DNA of 64,000 bases, from the NCBI RefSeq assembly GCF_030332225.1, contig NZ_JAOWIF010000028.1:744001-808000 (forward strand), written 5' to 3'. A model generated the notes under the pieces. The model was not told where the DNA came from. It searched no databases and saw nothing but the letters and a program-made list of their open reading frames with translations. Positions within the stretch are counted from its first letter, which is position 1. Each line of letters opens with the position of its first letter. Position numbers and translations under genes: made by a program. Source of the stretch: Citrobacter sp. Cu233 (lineage in GTDB: Bacteria > Pseudomonadota > Gammaproteobacteria > Enterobacterales > Enterobacteriaceae). Of this stretch, positions 9,480-18,594 are shown piece by piece.

Positions 9480-10008
9480 CTTTTATTCCCGCAAGACAAA
9501 TACCCTTTTATAGGTAGACAATAATTATCCGAAAGCGGCTGTTTATTGATATTCATCAACTGAATAGAGAAATGAGAATCAGCATGCGGGTAAATTTGAA
9601 GGGACTCGCATATTTAATGAGAACGAAATGTAAATACCAAATTTAGTTTAAAATCAGAACTTTAATCGGTGTTTTAGGTTTATTAATCTATTGATAATTG
9701 AAATGTCAGAATAAAAGATGGAAGACCGCATAACGCCGCTGAAATTAATCCCTTAGCAACACCCGTTATATAATTAAATATACAATGAAAGGAGATAAAA
9801 AACGACTTCTTTTCTATTTCACGATCGCGAGTGTTAAAAAAAATATCTTTCTTGCAGTTTTGCTCAGGCATACATTCCCGCCAGGACTTGCGGCACATAC
9901 CTTTCATTGAAACACATTTATGCACGCAACCTTGATCTGGTCACTTATTATACAGAAACAACTTTCGCTACACTCAGGGTAGAGGTCAACAAACAGGAGG
10001 TAGTGAAT
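9480..10008. other. torY-uspF divergent intergenic region
   Basis: 529 bp between divergent torY and uspF. It holds the FNR-type site at 9546-9559 and otherwise AT-rich DNA. No convincing coding frame, repeat or RNA gene was seen in the 9560-9900 stretch. Confidence 0.6.
9546..9559. promoter_or_regulatory. FNR-type site upstream of torYZ
   Basis: TTGAT, 4 bp, ATCAA: a perfect match to the FNR consensus TTGATNNNNATCAA. It lies 67-80 bp upstream of the torY start, a sensible position for anaerobic activation of a terminal reductase. Seen in sequence; control by FNR is inferred. Confidence 0.75.
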
Positions 10009-10437
10009 ATGTATCGCTCAATTCTGGTGCCCATTGATATCTCTGAAGCCGATTTAACCCGCCATGTTGTTCCACAAGTGCAGGCGCATGCCAAAACCGC
10101 GAAGGTCCACTTTTTAGCCGTTATTCCTACCGTTCCGTTTTATGCCTCGCTGGGGCTGGCCTATTCAACTGAATTCCCGGACAGAAGTGGTCTGCAGGCC
10201 AAGGCCAGCGAAAAACTCGAAGAGATTATTAAGCAGTTCAATATTCCTGCAGGCAGGAGTCAAACTCATGTCGTTTACGGCCCGCCAAAGGATCAGATCC
10301 TCAAACTGGCGGAATCAGTAGACGCCGAGCTTATCGTCATCGCCTCACATAAGCCGGGTTTCAGCACCTATCTGTTGGGGTCAACCGCCGCAGCTGTAGT
10401 ACGTCATGCCAAATGCCCCGTGCTTGTTGTGCGGTGA
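10009..10437 (+). CDS. uspF: UspF universal stress protein
   Basis: Cytoplasmic universal stress protein (142 aa), nucleotide-binding alpha/beta fold, in E. coli linked to stress survival and adhesion. N-terminal [12 protein letters not shown], the UspF-typical [10 protein letters not shown]-like [10 protein letters not shown], and the C-terminal [31 protein letters not shown] (ATP-binding G-2x-G-9x-G-type motif) are visible. The start at 10009 follows AGGAGG; a longer frame from 9907 lacks this and is not homologous. It ends just before a strong terminator. Confidence 0.92.
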   Translation: MYRSILVPIDISEADLTRHVVPQVQAHAKTAKVHFLAVIPTVPFYASLGLAYSTEFPDRSGLQAKASEKLEEIIKQFNIPAGRSQTHVVYGPPKDQILKLAESVDAELIVIASHKPGFSTYLLGSTAAAVVRHAKCPVLVVR

Positions 10438-10458
10438 TATTGGTTAGAAAAACAGGAA

Positions 10459-10485
10459 AACGGGAGCGATCAGGCTCCCGTTTTT
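10459..10485 (+). terminator. Rho-independent terminator of uspF
   Basis: Stem AACGGGAGC / GCTCCCGTT with a short loop, followed by a T-run, 20 bp after the uspF stop. Confidence 0.88.
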
Positions 10486-10585
10486 ATATCCCCAAAACGC
10501 TGCAGAAAAAGTTAAATTCAGAGCTGCTGATGTAGACGTTATGCCTGCAGGAATAAGACCGTGCCGAGAGGATATTTTATCGAGA

Positions 10586-10662
10586 TGGTACGCCCTGTAG
10601 GATTCGAACCTACGACCTACGGCTTAGAAGGCCGTTGCTCTATCCAACTGAGCTAAGGGCGC
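10586..10662 (-). tRNA. argU: tRNA-Arg (anticodon UCU), argU
   Basis: Full 77-nt cloverleaf on the minus strand. The acceptor stem GCGCCCT pairs with AGGGCGT, the anticodon loop is CTTCTAA giving UCU, the TTCGAAT T-loop is present, and CCA is encoded. It reads the rare AGA/AGG codons. In E. coli K-12 the 3' end of this gene is the attachment site of prophage DLP12; here uspF follows directly with no integrase. Position next to the fim locus matches E. coli and Salmonella. Confidence 0.97.
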
Positions 10663-10700
10663 ATAGAGAAGTGATGACTTCATGCAGATGAAACGCGTGA

Positions 10701-10728
10701 ATTATACGGTCAGCGCCTGCTGAGTCAA
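10701..10728 (-). promoter_or_regulatory. argU promoter
   Basis: On the minus strand, TTGACT (10728-10723) and TATAAT (10706-10701) are separated by 16 bp, about 39 bp before the tRNA 5' end. A strong sigma-70 promoter at the right distance. Confidence 0.8.
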
Positions 10729-10916
10729 TGCCTTTTGTTCCGGTTGCTGACGAAGTGTACGAATGTTGTTTTTTCTGGTCGTTCATGGGGTTCCAGGAAA
10801 TCACCTGGTAACAACTCAGCCAGCATAATGCGGGATTTAAGGTTACAAGTATTTAGAAAATTAATGATTTTGCTTAACATTCCCCAACCACTTCCCTGCA
10901 GTTCAGGACCTCGTCA

Positions 10917-11510
10917 ATGTTAAGTATCGCTATCAAGGAAGAAAATAGTCATTTCGAACATGGGCTGAAAATCATCATCTCCCGCCTGGCAAATCAGTGG
11001 CGTCAGGACATCTGCTTCTTACCAACCGAAGATATCGATCGTGCAGACATCGCCTTTATTTCGCTGGATGACGATTGGCTCAGTGCAGGATGTTATCAGG
11101 TTCCCGTCCACACCAGACGCCAACATCGGGTTATCATCTGCAATGGAGGCGATAAAGATAAGCTGATGTTTCGCCCCTGCCTGTATATGCTGCCGCTGAT
11201 CTATCGGGAAGATAATGTGGAAGCGATAACCCAAAAATTGATCCTGATTCTGCAAAAACGCGCGCTCCGCCACAGTGTGCCTGCAACCGTCTGCCATTTC
11301 TGTACCACCCGCAACTTTTCGGTGGAGGAACGCCAGTTCTTAATGCTACTTGCCAGCGGTAACACGCTCGCTGAAACGGCACATCTTCTCTCCATCAACG
11401 ATATACAGGCCAGAGCAACTCGCCGCCGCATTATGAAAAAGCTGGATGTGAAAAATGATCAGCAATTTTTAAGGTATATCAGGGCACACCTGAGTTTTCT
11501 GCAACAATAG
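10917..11510 (+). CDS. fimW: FimW fimbrial regulator, LuxR-type HTH
   Basis: 197-residue protein matching Salmonella FimW in size and position; FimW there represses type 1 fimbriae, acting through FimZ. The C-terminal ~60 residues (FSVEERQFLMLLASGNTLAETAHLL, then RATRRRIMKKLDVKNDQQFL) form a LuxR/NarL-type helix-turn-helix. The N-terminal half has no receiver signature. ATG 10917 has only a weak CAGGA about 8 bp upstream. First gene of the rightward cassette fimW, EAL gene, fimY, fimZ; the EAL gene begins 8 bp past its stop. Confidence 0.82.
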   Translation: MLSIAIKEENSHFEHGLKIIISRLANQWRQDICFLPTEDIDRADIAFISLDDDWLSAGCYQVPVHTRRQHRVIICNGGDKDKLMFRPCLYMLPLIYREDNVEAITQKLILILQKRALRHSVPATVCHFCTTRNFSVEERQFLMLLASGNTLAETAHLLSINDIQARATRRRIMKKLDVKNDQQFLRYIRAHLSFLQQ

Positions 11511-11518
11511 AGTGGGTC

Positions 11519-12406
11519 TTGCTGTCGGGCATTTTATTGAGAAATGTCTCATCATCAATTAAGTATTGGCACCTACTGTACCTAACCGCATGCTGCCAGA
11601 ATACCCTATGTATATTATTTCCGGGGAAACAAATAGACGCACTCGGTAATATTTGCGCTGACGCCAGGGGGGATATCGTGGCACCGAGCCTGTTATTATG
11701 GAATGATAAATCTGAGCGCTCTGTCTTTACCGCCAAAAACAGCGATGCAGAACCCTTGCAATTCGCACTTAAATTCGAGCCCATTGTCGATTTGTCTACC
11801 GCGTTGAGATACGGTTGTGAGGTCCTCACACATCTTCCCGCGAATATAAACAGTGAAAAATATTTTCACCAACTGTCGGTTCAGCACCGACTGCATCTGT
11901 TTTATCAGCAAATTGACAAAATTAAGTGCTATCCACAGGGTCTGCGCTACTCATTGAATTTACCGATGCAAGCCTTCCTGAGTTGGCCGTTATTCCATTC
12001 TTTGATTACGCCCTCTCCGTCCAGCTTGATTATCGAAATACAAGATCCAAATACGTTTTATTCTTTAAGTACACCTCAGCGGGCGATCGTCTATGGCGTA
12101 ATTCAACATCTTGAAAACCATGGTATCCCAATATGGCTGGATGACGTCAATGAGCAACTGCTGGGCGCATTCAGCGCAGCCAACTGGCATTTGTCAGGGG
12201 TAAAGTTGGATAAAAATACGTTCTGGACACTTAGTCATGTGCCGGAAAAACTCCGCCAGGTTATTCAGATGGGGCGCGCAATCGCCGGCCTGGTGGTAGT
12301 TGAAGGAATCGAAACGCAGAAACAGCAGGAAATTGCCCTGCTCGCTGGCGCAAATTTGGGTCAGGGATATTTGTGGCCAGCAATTTATCCAGAGCAGGCG
12401 CAATAG
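11519..12406 (+). CDS. EAL-domain protein of the fim regulatory cassette (STM0551 position)
   Basis: Probable cyclic-di-GMP phosphodiesterase of 295 residues if TTG 11519 is the start; GTG at codon 54 is an alternative, and no in-frame ATG is obvious before the domain. The EAL domain (about 83-290) keeps every usual metal or catalytic position by eye: Glu101 (EVL instead of EAL), Asn147, Glu173, Asp208-Asp209, Lys229, Glu262 (VEGIET) and Gln282 (QGY). The loop after DD is NEQ rather than FGTG, which weakens the case for activity. In Salmonella the gene at this place, stm0551, is only about 106 codons and represses fimbriae. No membrane or sensor domain is seen. Confidence 0.75.
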   Translation: MLSGILLRNVSSSIKYWHLLYLTACCQNTLCILFPGKQIDALGNICADARGDIVAPSLLLWNDKSERSVFTAKNSDAEPLQFALKFEPIVDLSTALRYGCEVLTHLPANINSEKYFHQLSVQHRLHLFYQQIDKIKCYPQGLRYSLNLPMQAFLSWPLFHSLITPSPSSLIIEIQDPNTFYSLSTPQRAIVYGVIQHLENHGIPIWLDDVNEQLLGAFSAANWHLSGVKLDKNTFWTLSHVPEKLRQVIQMGRAIAGLVVVEGIETQKQQEIALLAGANLGQGYLWPAIYPEQAQ

Positions 12407-12429
12407 ATACGGACAGGGAAAAAGGAAGG

Positions 12430-13152
12430 ATGCGCAGTGTAAAACGCCGGGAACGGCATCGCCGTTTACGAAACGCCCACTGTACCTGGCAATATGATCA
12501 CTGTGCACCGCAAGAATTTGACAGAATTGAGTATCTGGCTCAAAAACTTGATTACACATTACCGGATGACACGATATCTCAAGCAATCATCACAACAGAC
12601 AACTATCTCGGCTACACGCTAAATCGCTATTTATTTTCTGGTACACACACGGCCATCTTCCAGACGATTGAATCGGCCCTACCACTGTTGAAGGCATCTG
12701 AAGTTAGTCAGTTAGTGGTTGATATGGATGGTGCATCAAGCTCATATTTCGATGTTCTGGAATATCTTCGCCGACTCATTAAAGAGCAGAGTAATATTCA
12801 AATTTTCATATTACTTCCCCGTCGCCACGAAGCGCTCAGGCACTTTATTGCGATGGCTGGGCCATTTGATATCCTGCCGCGCCGCCAGCGCCTCCCGGAG
12901 ATGCGCCATGCTTTATTATCTATGGAGCAGGATCATATTGACTCAGGGTACATAAATCAGGCTGACTGGGCGATGATCTCATTACTCTTGCAAGGTAAAT
13001 CATTAAAGAAGATTGCTCTCCTGCAGGCCCAACCCTATCACCGCATTATCTATCGCCTGAACCAACTGATCACACGGCTGGGGTTACCACATCGCCAACA
13101 TTTTTTGCATCTGATACATCTCCTGAGCGTTACCTCTCCCCATTTAATTTAA
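12430..13152 (+). CDS. fimY: FimY fimbrial activator
   Basis: 240-residue regulator with very high similarity to Salmonella FimY, which works with FimZ to turn on fimA. ATG 12430 gives the family N-terminus MRSVKRRERHRRLR and the family length; an upstream in-frame GTG at 12373 would overlap the EAL gene and is less likely. Purine-rich AGGGAAAAAGGAAGG precedes it. The C-terminal segment ADWAMISLLLQGKSLKKIALLQAQPYHRIIYRLNQLITRLGLP is a degenerate LuxR-type helix-turn-helix; the middle (VVDMDGASS, IQIFILLPRRHE) is receiver-like but lacks a clear phospho-Asp environment. Confidence 0.88.
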   Translation: MRSVKRRERHRRLRNAHCTWQYDHCAPQEFDRIEYLAQKLDYTLPDDTISQAIITTDNYLGYTLNRYLFSGTHTAIFQTIESALPLLKASEVSQLVVDMDGASSSYFDVLEYLRRLIKEQSNIQIFILLPRRHEALRHFIAMAGPFDILPRRQRLPEMRHALLSMEQDHIDSGYINQADWAMISLLLQGKSLKKIALLQAQPYHRIIYRLNQLITRLGLPHRQHFLHLIHLLSVTSPHLI

Positions 13153-13741
13153 CACCCTAAGCCTCTGTGATATAAGAATTTATAGGAAATTACTTATTTT
13201 CAACTGAGAAAACGAATGTGATTTTTACAAACATTTAATATTTACAACTATTCCTGGTATTATATGTCGCACGGGTATCCTGCTTTAGCCGACAGATTCA
13301 GTACATTTCGACAAAAAAGAATTGCATCGCCGCCTTAACAAAACCTAAACAATTAGCCCATTGTGTCGTTTTTACTATTTAAAAAATTTTTTCAATCTGC
13401 CATAATTCAAACAGCAGGAGATTAATATCAATAGTCATTACCATACCCTGGTCTTTCAGGATATCCTAACAGACATTATGAACTTACGTGCTGTAAGCCT
13501 TTTCCGAAAGTGCAGAGCAGGTATAATCCTCACTGTTTTCTGATTAATTGTAAGTTTTCCCTGGTGTGAAATGGATATTCCACAAACTCATTGTTCTGAC
13601 GTAGAACAACCGAATAAACAAGGATGATATAATATTTATTCGGTTCTTCTTCCAGAGCAATCCTTGGCTATTTGACAATATTATAACGCCTGATGTTTTA
13701 TCAAAATCGCAAGATACACAAACAGTTTGAGGCATACAACA
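13153..13741. other. fimY-fimZ intergenic region with long leader
   Basis: 589 bp of AT-rich DNA without a convincing reading frame. It contains a near-perfect 16-bp inverted repeat (13603-13650) and, nearer fimZ, TTGACA at 13672-13677 with TTTTAT at 13696-13701 (18-bp spacing), a plausible fimZ promoter. The size suggests separate control of fimZ, as in Salmonella, where fimZ and fimY have independent promoters. Confidence 0.6.
13603..13650. repeat. 16-bp inverted repeat around a TATAAT upstream of fimZ
   Basis: AGAACAACCGAATAAA (13603-13618) and TTTATTCGGTTCTTCT (13635-13650) pair at 15 of 16 positions around a 16-bp centre that includes TATAAT (13628-13633). Could be an operator, an mRNA leader hairpin or a terminator-like structure. 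Not assigned to any known site. Confidence 0.7.
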
Positions 13742-14374
13742 ATGAAACCAGCATCCGTTATCATTATGGACGAACACCCTATTGTCAGAATGTCGATAGA
13801 AGTACTGCTCGAAAAGAATAGTAATATTCAGGTTGTTCTGGAAACCGACGACAGCCGCACGGCAATAGATCATCTGCGGACCTATCCAGTCGATTTGGTC
13901 ATTCTGGATATTGAGCTACCTGGCTCCGATGGGTTTACATTACTCAAGAGAATAAAATCTCTGCAGGAAAAAACTCGGGTGTTGTTTCTATCCTCAAAGT
14001 CCGAATCATTTTATGCCGGACGGGCGATCCGTGCCGGAGCCAATGGTTTCGTCAGTAAACGAAAGGATCTCAATGATATCTATAACGCGGTAAAAATGAT
14101 TTTATCAGGATATTCATTTTTCCCATCAGACACGCTTAATTTTATTAATAATATTAATATACGTAAAGGCATGCTGAATGACATGCCATTATCGAATCGC
14201 GAGGTTACGGTTTTACGTTATCTGGCGAATGGGTTATCTAATAAAGAAATTGCTGAGCAACTTTTATTGAGTAATAAAACAATCAGTGCTCACAAAGCTA
14301 ACATCTATTCCAAGCTCGGACTACATACCATTGTTGAGCTAATCGATTATGCAAAGATGCATGAATTAATGTGA
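13742..14374 (+). CDS. fimZ: FimZ fimbrial response regulator
   Basis: NarL/FixJ-type response regulator (210 aa) that activates fimA and, in Salmonella, links fimbriation to motility repression. Receiver domain with phospho-acceptor Asp56 (LVILDIELPGSDGF) and LFLSSKSE; C-terminal LuxR helix-turn-helix (LSNREVTVLRYLANGLSNKEIAEQLLLSNKTISAHKANIYSKLG). No cognate sensor kinase is encoded nearby. ATG 13742 gives the family N-terminus MKPASVIIMD; GAGG lies about 8 bp upstream. Convergent with fimF, 50 bp away. Confidence 0.94.
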   Translation: MKPASVIIMDEHPIVRMSIEVLLEKNSNIQVVLETDDSRTAIDHLRTYPVDLVILDIELPGSDGFTLLKRIKSLQEKTRVLFLSSKSESFYAGRAIRAGANGFVSKRKDLNDIYNAVKMILSGYSFFPSDTLNFINNINIRKGMLNDMPLSNREVTVLRYLANGLSNKEIAEQLLLSNKTISAHKANIYSKLGLHTIVELIDYAKMHELM

Positions 14375-14377
14375 TCG

Positions 14378-14406
14378 CACTCCCGGCGAGGTGTCGTTCG
14401 GGAGTG
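14378..14406. terminator. Stem-loop between convergent fimZ and fimF
   Basis: CACTCCCG (14378-14385) and CGGGAGTG (14399-14406), perfect 8-bp stem, in the 50-bp gap between convergent genes. No U-tract on either side. Confidence 0.5.
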
Positions 14407-14424
14407 AATTATCAGCGCATGATG

Positions 14425-14943
14425 TCAATTGTAGTTAATCATAAACGTAGCATCTGCTTTCGCGATCCCCGGTTGAACGCCATCTGCCAGCGCAATATAG
14501 TTGGCAAAAAAAGTCAGCATAGCATTGCCATTTTCATCAATGTTCACTGTCTGGCTGGCTTGTTCAAGCGGTAATCGCGTACGGTCACTATCGTGCAATT
14601 CAATCGCGACCTTTTGTGCCATCACGGCATCGTCCAGCGCCAACAACGTGGTACCCGCTGCCGGCGTACCGGAAAAGGTTATCGAGGCCGACCCCGGCGG
14701 GCAGCCTTCAAGTTTTAACGTAAAAGGAACCGGTTGGGTCGTATCCCCGGTGGTCTTTAATTGTTTTGTTGGCCAGGTGCCTAATTCAACCAACTTATTG
14801 TTATCACTGGCAATAACCGCACAGGTGAAGTCCACGATATTACCGTGCAGTTCGATATTAATCTCACCCAGCGAGGTATCCGCCTGGCATAGCGAACTGG
14901 CTGACACTGCGGAAATCAATACGAAAAGCGCACGACGTCTCAT
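14425..14943 (-). CDS. fimF: FimF minor fimbrial subunit
   Basis: Exported minor pilin (172 aa) that probably joins the FimH adhesin to the rod or starts assembly. Signal peptide MRRRALFVLISAVSASSLCQA, then a pilin domain with the Cys pair (DFTCAV and LEGCPPG) and the chaperone-recognition C-terminus ADATFMINYN. Start at 14943 fits Salmonella/E. coli homologues of about 171 residues; ATG 14961, which overlaps the fimH stop, would add six residues. Last gene of the fimAICDHF operon. Confidence 0.88.
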   Translation of the reverse strand: MRRRALFVLISAVSASSLCQADTSLGEINIELHGNIVDFTCAVIASDNNKLVELGTWPTKQLKTTGDTTQPVPFTLKLEGCPPGSASITFSGTPAAGTTLLALDDAVMAQKVAIELHDSDRTRLPLEQASQTVNIDENGNAMLTFFANYIALADGVQPGIAKADATFMINYN

Positions 14944-14953
14944 TGTTCTCTGC

Positions 14954-15964
14954 TTATTCATAATCAACTCGCAGATAGCCACGGGCGGTGAAAGGCCCTT
15001 CTGCTGGTTTATTGCCCGTCACGCTGACTGGCCATGCTCTGATGCCAACCCGTGCGGCAGCGTTATCATCCAACTGAAAGGGAATGGTGCTGGACAGATT
15101 ATTCGGGGTCAGCGGTTTACCGCTGCTGTCGGCCACGATAAAACCTAAATCGGGGTTGTCCGATATCATCATTTGCCCGGACGCTTTTTCGGCCTCGACC
15201 CGCATGGTCAGGTAAGCTTGTGCGGCAACGTTAGTGCACTTTATGGCGACCGTTTTCGTTTGCGTATTGATACCTTCTGGCCGGTTACCCGCTCCCGCCT
15301 TGCTGAACAACGAGGCGCCAATATCGCCAAAATCAAACTCCACGATTTGCCCGGCATTCACCTCGCAGTTTTGTGGGACTTCCACCTTGCCGCTGTAGCT
15401 TATGGTGTAAACCGGCGTACTCAGCGCATCTCCCGTGCTGGTTGTGACGTAGACACTGAACATCGTCTGTCGCGGGATCGGCACCATGTTGATAAATGAG
15501 CGAATCACTTTTAATTTAAATACCAGCTTAGAATCCATCACGCCAAAAGGCTGCTGTTTGGAAACGTTTGGGTGATTCCCCATGCGGATATAATTGCGAG
15601 GGGGATAAAACAACCCGGCGTAGCTGTCGGTAATACTCATGGCCCCCAACAGGTAATCATTGAGTTTCAGATACTGAAAGTTATTTTCCGTACTTTGCAC
15701 AGGGAGTTCTGTCACATAACTTCGGTAGGTGTAATTCACCGTCGTCCCTGCCGGGCAGGTTGCATTCACCCCAACCCAGCCTGACTTTTCAGGCAATGTC
15801 ACTACCTGGCCCGGTTGGTTATTGCTGCTGTTAAAAACATTCGACAGATCGTAATAAACGTCCGTTGGCGTTCCGTTCGAATTATGGCAGACCGTCGCCC
15901 ATGACGTATTAGCTATAAGCAGTAAAGCGCTTCCCAGTAGCAAACCGGTTTGTCGTTTCATCAT
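14954..15964 (-). CDS. fimH: FimH type 1 fimbrial adhesin (Salmonella type)
   Basis: Two-domain tip adhesin (336 aa, or 335 from the second ATG at 15961). The signal peptide ends at SWA, followed by an N-terminal mannose-binding-type lectin domain starting TVCHNSNG and a C-terminal pilin domain with the terminal beta-strand motif GYLRVDYE. Long blocks such as VVTLPEKSGWVGVNATCPAG, RSYVTELPVQS and TISYSGKVEVPQNCEVNAG match Salmonella FimH rather than E. coli FimH. Starts 1 bp past the fimD stop, so it is coupled to the usher. Confidence 0.93.
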   Translation of the reverse strand: MMKRQTGLLLGSALLLIANTSWATVCHNSNGTPTDVYYDLSNVFNSSNNQPGQVVTLPEKSGWVGVNATCPAGTTVNYTYRSYVTELPVQSTENNFQYLKLNDYLLGAMSITDSYAGLFYPPRNYIRMGNHPNVSKQQPFGVMDSKLVFKLKVIRSFINMVPIPRQTMFSVYVTTSTGDALSTPVYTISYSGKVEVPQNCEVNAGQIVEFDFGDIGASLFSKAGAGNRPEGINTQTKTVAIKCTNVAAQAYLTMRVEAEKASGQMMISDNPDLGFIVADSSGKPLTPNNLSSTIPFQLDDNAAARVGIRAWPVSVTGNKPAEGPFTARGYLRVDYE

Positions 15965-15965
15965 A

Positions 15966-18587
15966 TTATCCCTGTCGTGCCGACGGTCGTTGGCACGTCA
16001 CGTTGGTGAGCGTTACAGCCTGTTTCAGGCTCTCTTCAGGCAAGGTGTAGTGCGCTTCACAGCGTGCGTTTTCGCCTTCACCCCATTGGATCAGCAAGTT
16101 GCCTTTGAGCGGCAGACCACTCAGATAAATTTGTCCATCTTCACCCACCATGCTGGTGACACCGCTTGTGGTTTCGCGTACCACCGACCCAAATGGCACC
16201 GGTTTTCCATCCCGGTTAACCGTGATAAGCGCACGCACGCCAATGCGTGTATCAAACGCCGCACGTACCAGTGCCCCCTGCGTTGGCACGACGCTGCTAA
16301 CGTTATTTTCCACATCGGTGTTGTTATTCATTGAATTGGTATCCAGCGCGACGCGGTTGTAGCGATAAACGGTGGCATATGGCATGACCGCGTAGCCACG
16401 CCAGTCGGTCTGCACGCCGGTCTGGTTTTCTATCCGCACTCCCTGGGCCCCTGGTGCTTTTATCAGTACGTTGGTATCGCCCAGTGGTTGGCTGAGCGTA
16501 ATGCCGTCCGCATGTCCGATGACCCCCCCGGAGAGTTGCCAGTTATAGTCATGCTGGTCACGGTCATAGTTGTAACCCACGCCCAGCGTGCCATAGGCCG
16601 CCTGCCAGTTCGCGTTGGCGCTCCCGCTGTACCCGTTGGAGCTGCTGTGACCCTGATTTACGCTGTAGCTGAGATTTCGCCCATCTAACAGCGTGCCGCC
16701 AATACCGCTTTGCCAGCTGTTTTGTCCATTGCTGTTACGGTTCGCATTGAAAGTGGCGTAGGTGCGATCGAGTGCGTTATCACGTGAGTAGCGCCGCCCG
16801 GTCAGCAGACTGAACGGAACGGACACATTGAAGGCCACGATGCGGTCGGTATCGGAGATCCCGACCGATTCATTCCATGACCAGGAGAGCGAATAGCTAA
16901 TCCCCTGCCAACCGCTGGCATACCCCAACTGGTACCAGGTATTGGTATCTGAGGTGTTCCAGTACGTTTGCTGGCTACCCGAGACATACAGTGAACCGTA
17001 ATCGCCAAGGTTCTGCGAAATGTTGATCTGAAAACGGCCCTTTTTGCTGTAACTCAGATTGTGATAGCTCTTCACCTGTGGAACATCGTGGCGATTCCCT
17101 TCGCTGTCATATTCGTACTCGTAACCTTCCATACTGCGATACGCCACATCATCGAGGGTATAAAACCCGCGCGTCGAATAGCGGTACCCCAACAGCTGGA
17201 AGTTGGTGCCGAAGTTGTTCAATGATTTTGCATACAGAAAACGCAGCGATTGCCCCTGATGTGTACTGTCATCCGCCAGTTGGCTACGGGCATGCGTTAC
17301 ATCGACAGAGACGGCTCCCCAGTCCCCCAGGTTGCGGCCGGAGCCTAACACCAGTGCGGTGTAGCGTGAAGCTAACTGCGTGCCGCCATACGCGGTGTAA
17401 CCTTCTGGTAGCCCGGCGATTAACGTTCCCTGGAAAAAGAATGGTGAAGACTGCTGGCTATTACCGCTACGAAAATCCCCAGCGACAACATCATATTTGA
17501 AACGCCCTTCACGCTGTAGCAGAGGTACCGTGGAATACGGCACCGTATAGCGCTGTTGACTGCCGTCCTTCTCATCAACCGTTACGTCCAGGTCACCACT
17601 CGACGAGGTGGGGTTGAGATCGGTTATCGAAAAAGCGCCTGGCGAAACATAGCTTTGATAAATCACGTAGCCATTCTGGCGAATAGTCAGTTTCGCTGCG
17701 GTACGTGCAATCCCACGGACGGTTGGTGCATAGCCCTGTAAACTGTCGGGATACATGCTGTCGGACGAGTAGAGACGCGCACCACGAAAACCGATGCTGT
17801 CAAAAACGTCGTTGCCAGTGTTACTGTCACCCATCACCAGCTCACCCTTCAGCGGAATAATCGCGCGCTGAAGCCATGTGCCAATATTTTTCCAGCTTTG
17901 CGAATGGTAGCCGTCACCTTTCGAGTAGTTCCATGCACCGTTATTCCTCAGCCGCCATGGGCCATAGTTCAGGCCGCTTAACATGCTTAAGAAATAGCTG
18001 TCGGTATCGCTGCCGCGACTGCCGGTAAAGCTGTAGTTAACCAGCGCCGCCGGAATACCCTCATCCCACTCCTCTGGTGGAATATAACCACGCGCGCTAT
18101 TCAACATTGAAGCTTGCGGCAGGCTGACATTTAAGCGCAGCGTAGAAAAATCGAAGGCAATTTCGCTACCAGGAATCGTCTCTGGCAAATTAATACAGGT
18201 AGTGTTCGCATCCTGACTGAGTGCCGGAAACGCAGTGATATTGACGCCAAGGCGTTTAACCCAGTCGAGATCAAAGCACGGCATCAGCCCGCCGGATTTT
18301 TCTCCGGCTTTCCCCGCGCTGGTGGCGAAACGAATATCCTGGGTGGCCACAAACTCATCATTGCGCCAAATATCCACACGATAAACGCCTTCAGGCTGGT
18401 GATTCCCTTTTTCGAAACGAGACAAATCCGCCACGGTAGCGGTATCCGCAGATAAAAACGCCGGATTGAAATAGCTTTCACCATGGCTAAAGGAGGGAAA
18501 GAGCGCGGCCAGCGTGGACAACGCCACCCCCGCCAGCGGTGGCGTAACCCCCGGTAACAGGCCAGGAAAATACGTTGTCTTATTCAT
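15966..18587 (-). CDS. fimD: FimD fimbrial outer-membrane usher
   Basis: Usher (873 aa) forming the 24-strand outer-membrane pore through which chaperone-subunit complexes are polymerised. N-terminal signal, then the periplasmic chaperone-binding domain ([38 protein letters not shown]), the barrel with plug ([21 protein letters not shown] is the family-typical usher signature), and C-terminal domains ending in a Cys pair region ([15 protein letters not shown]). Standard length. Follows fimC by 7 bp. Confidence 0.95.
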   Translation of the reverse strand: MNKTTYFPGLLPGVTPPLAGVALSTLAALFPSFSHGESYFNPAFLSADTATVADLSRFEKGNHQPEGVYRVDIWRNDEFVATQDIRFATSAGKAGEKSGGLMPCFDLDWVKRLGVNITAFPALSQDANTTCINLPETIPGSEIAFDFSTLRLNVSLPQASMLNSARGYIPPEEWDEGIPAALVNYSFTGSRGSDTDSYFLSMLSGLNYGPWRLRNNGAWNYSKGDGYHSQSWKNIGTWLQRAIIPLKGELVMGDSNTGNDVFDSIGFRGARLYSSDSMYPDSLQGYAPTVRGIARTAAKLTIRQNGYVIYQSYVSPGAFSITDLNPTSSSGDLDVTVDEKDGSQQRYTVPYSTVPLLQREGRFKYDVVAGDFRSGNSQQSSPFFFQGTLIAGLPEGYTAYGGTQLASRYTALVLGSGRNLGDWGAVSVDVTHARSQLADDSTHQGQSLRFLYAKSLNNFGTNFQLLGYRYSTRGFYTLDDVAYRSMEGYEYEYDSEGNRHDVPQVKSYHNLSYSKKGRFQINISQNLGDYGSLYVSGSQQTYWNTSDTNTWYQLGYASGWQGISYSLSWSWNESVGISDTDRIVAFNVSVPFSLLTGRRYSRDNALDRTYATFNANRNSNGQNSWQSGIGGTLLDGRNLSYSVNQGHSSSNGYSGSANANWQAAYGTLGVGYNYDRDQHDYNWQLSGGVIGHADGITLSQPLGDTNVLIKAPGAQGVRIENQTGVQTDWRGYAVMPYATVYRYNRVALDTNSMNNNTDVENNVSSVVPTQGALVRAAFDTRIGVRALITVNRDGKPVPFGSVVRETTSGVTSMVGEDGQIYLSGLPLKGNLLIQWGEGENARCEAHYTLPEESLKQAVTLTNVTCQRPSARQG

Positions 18588-18594
18588 CGTTTTC

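Noticed and set aside
9683-9925. 80-codon minus-strand frame in the torY-uspF gap
   Set aside because: Cys/Lys/Phe-rich and without a ribosome-binding site or known similarity; AT-rich intergenic DNA can give such frames by chance.
9932-9945. FNR-like half site before uspF
   Set aside because: Only the left half TTGAT matches; the right half diverges from ATCAA.
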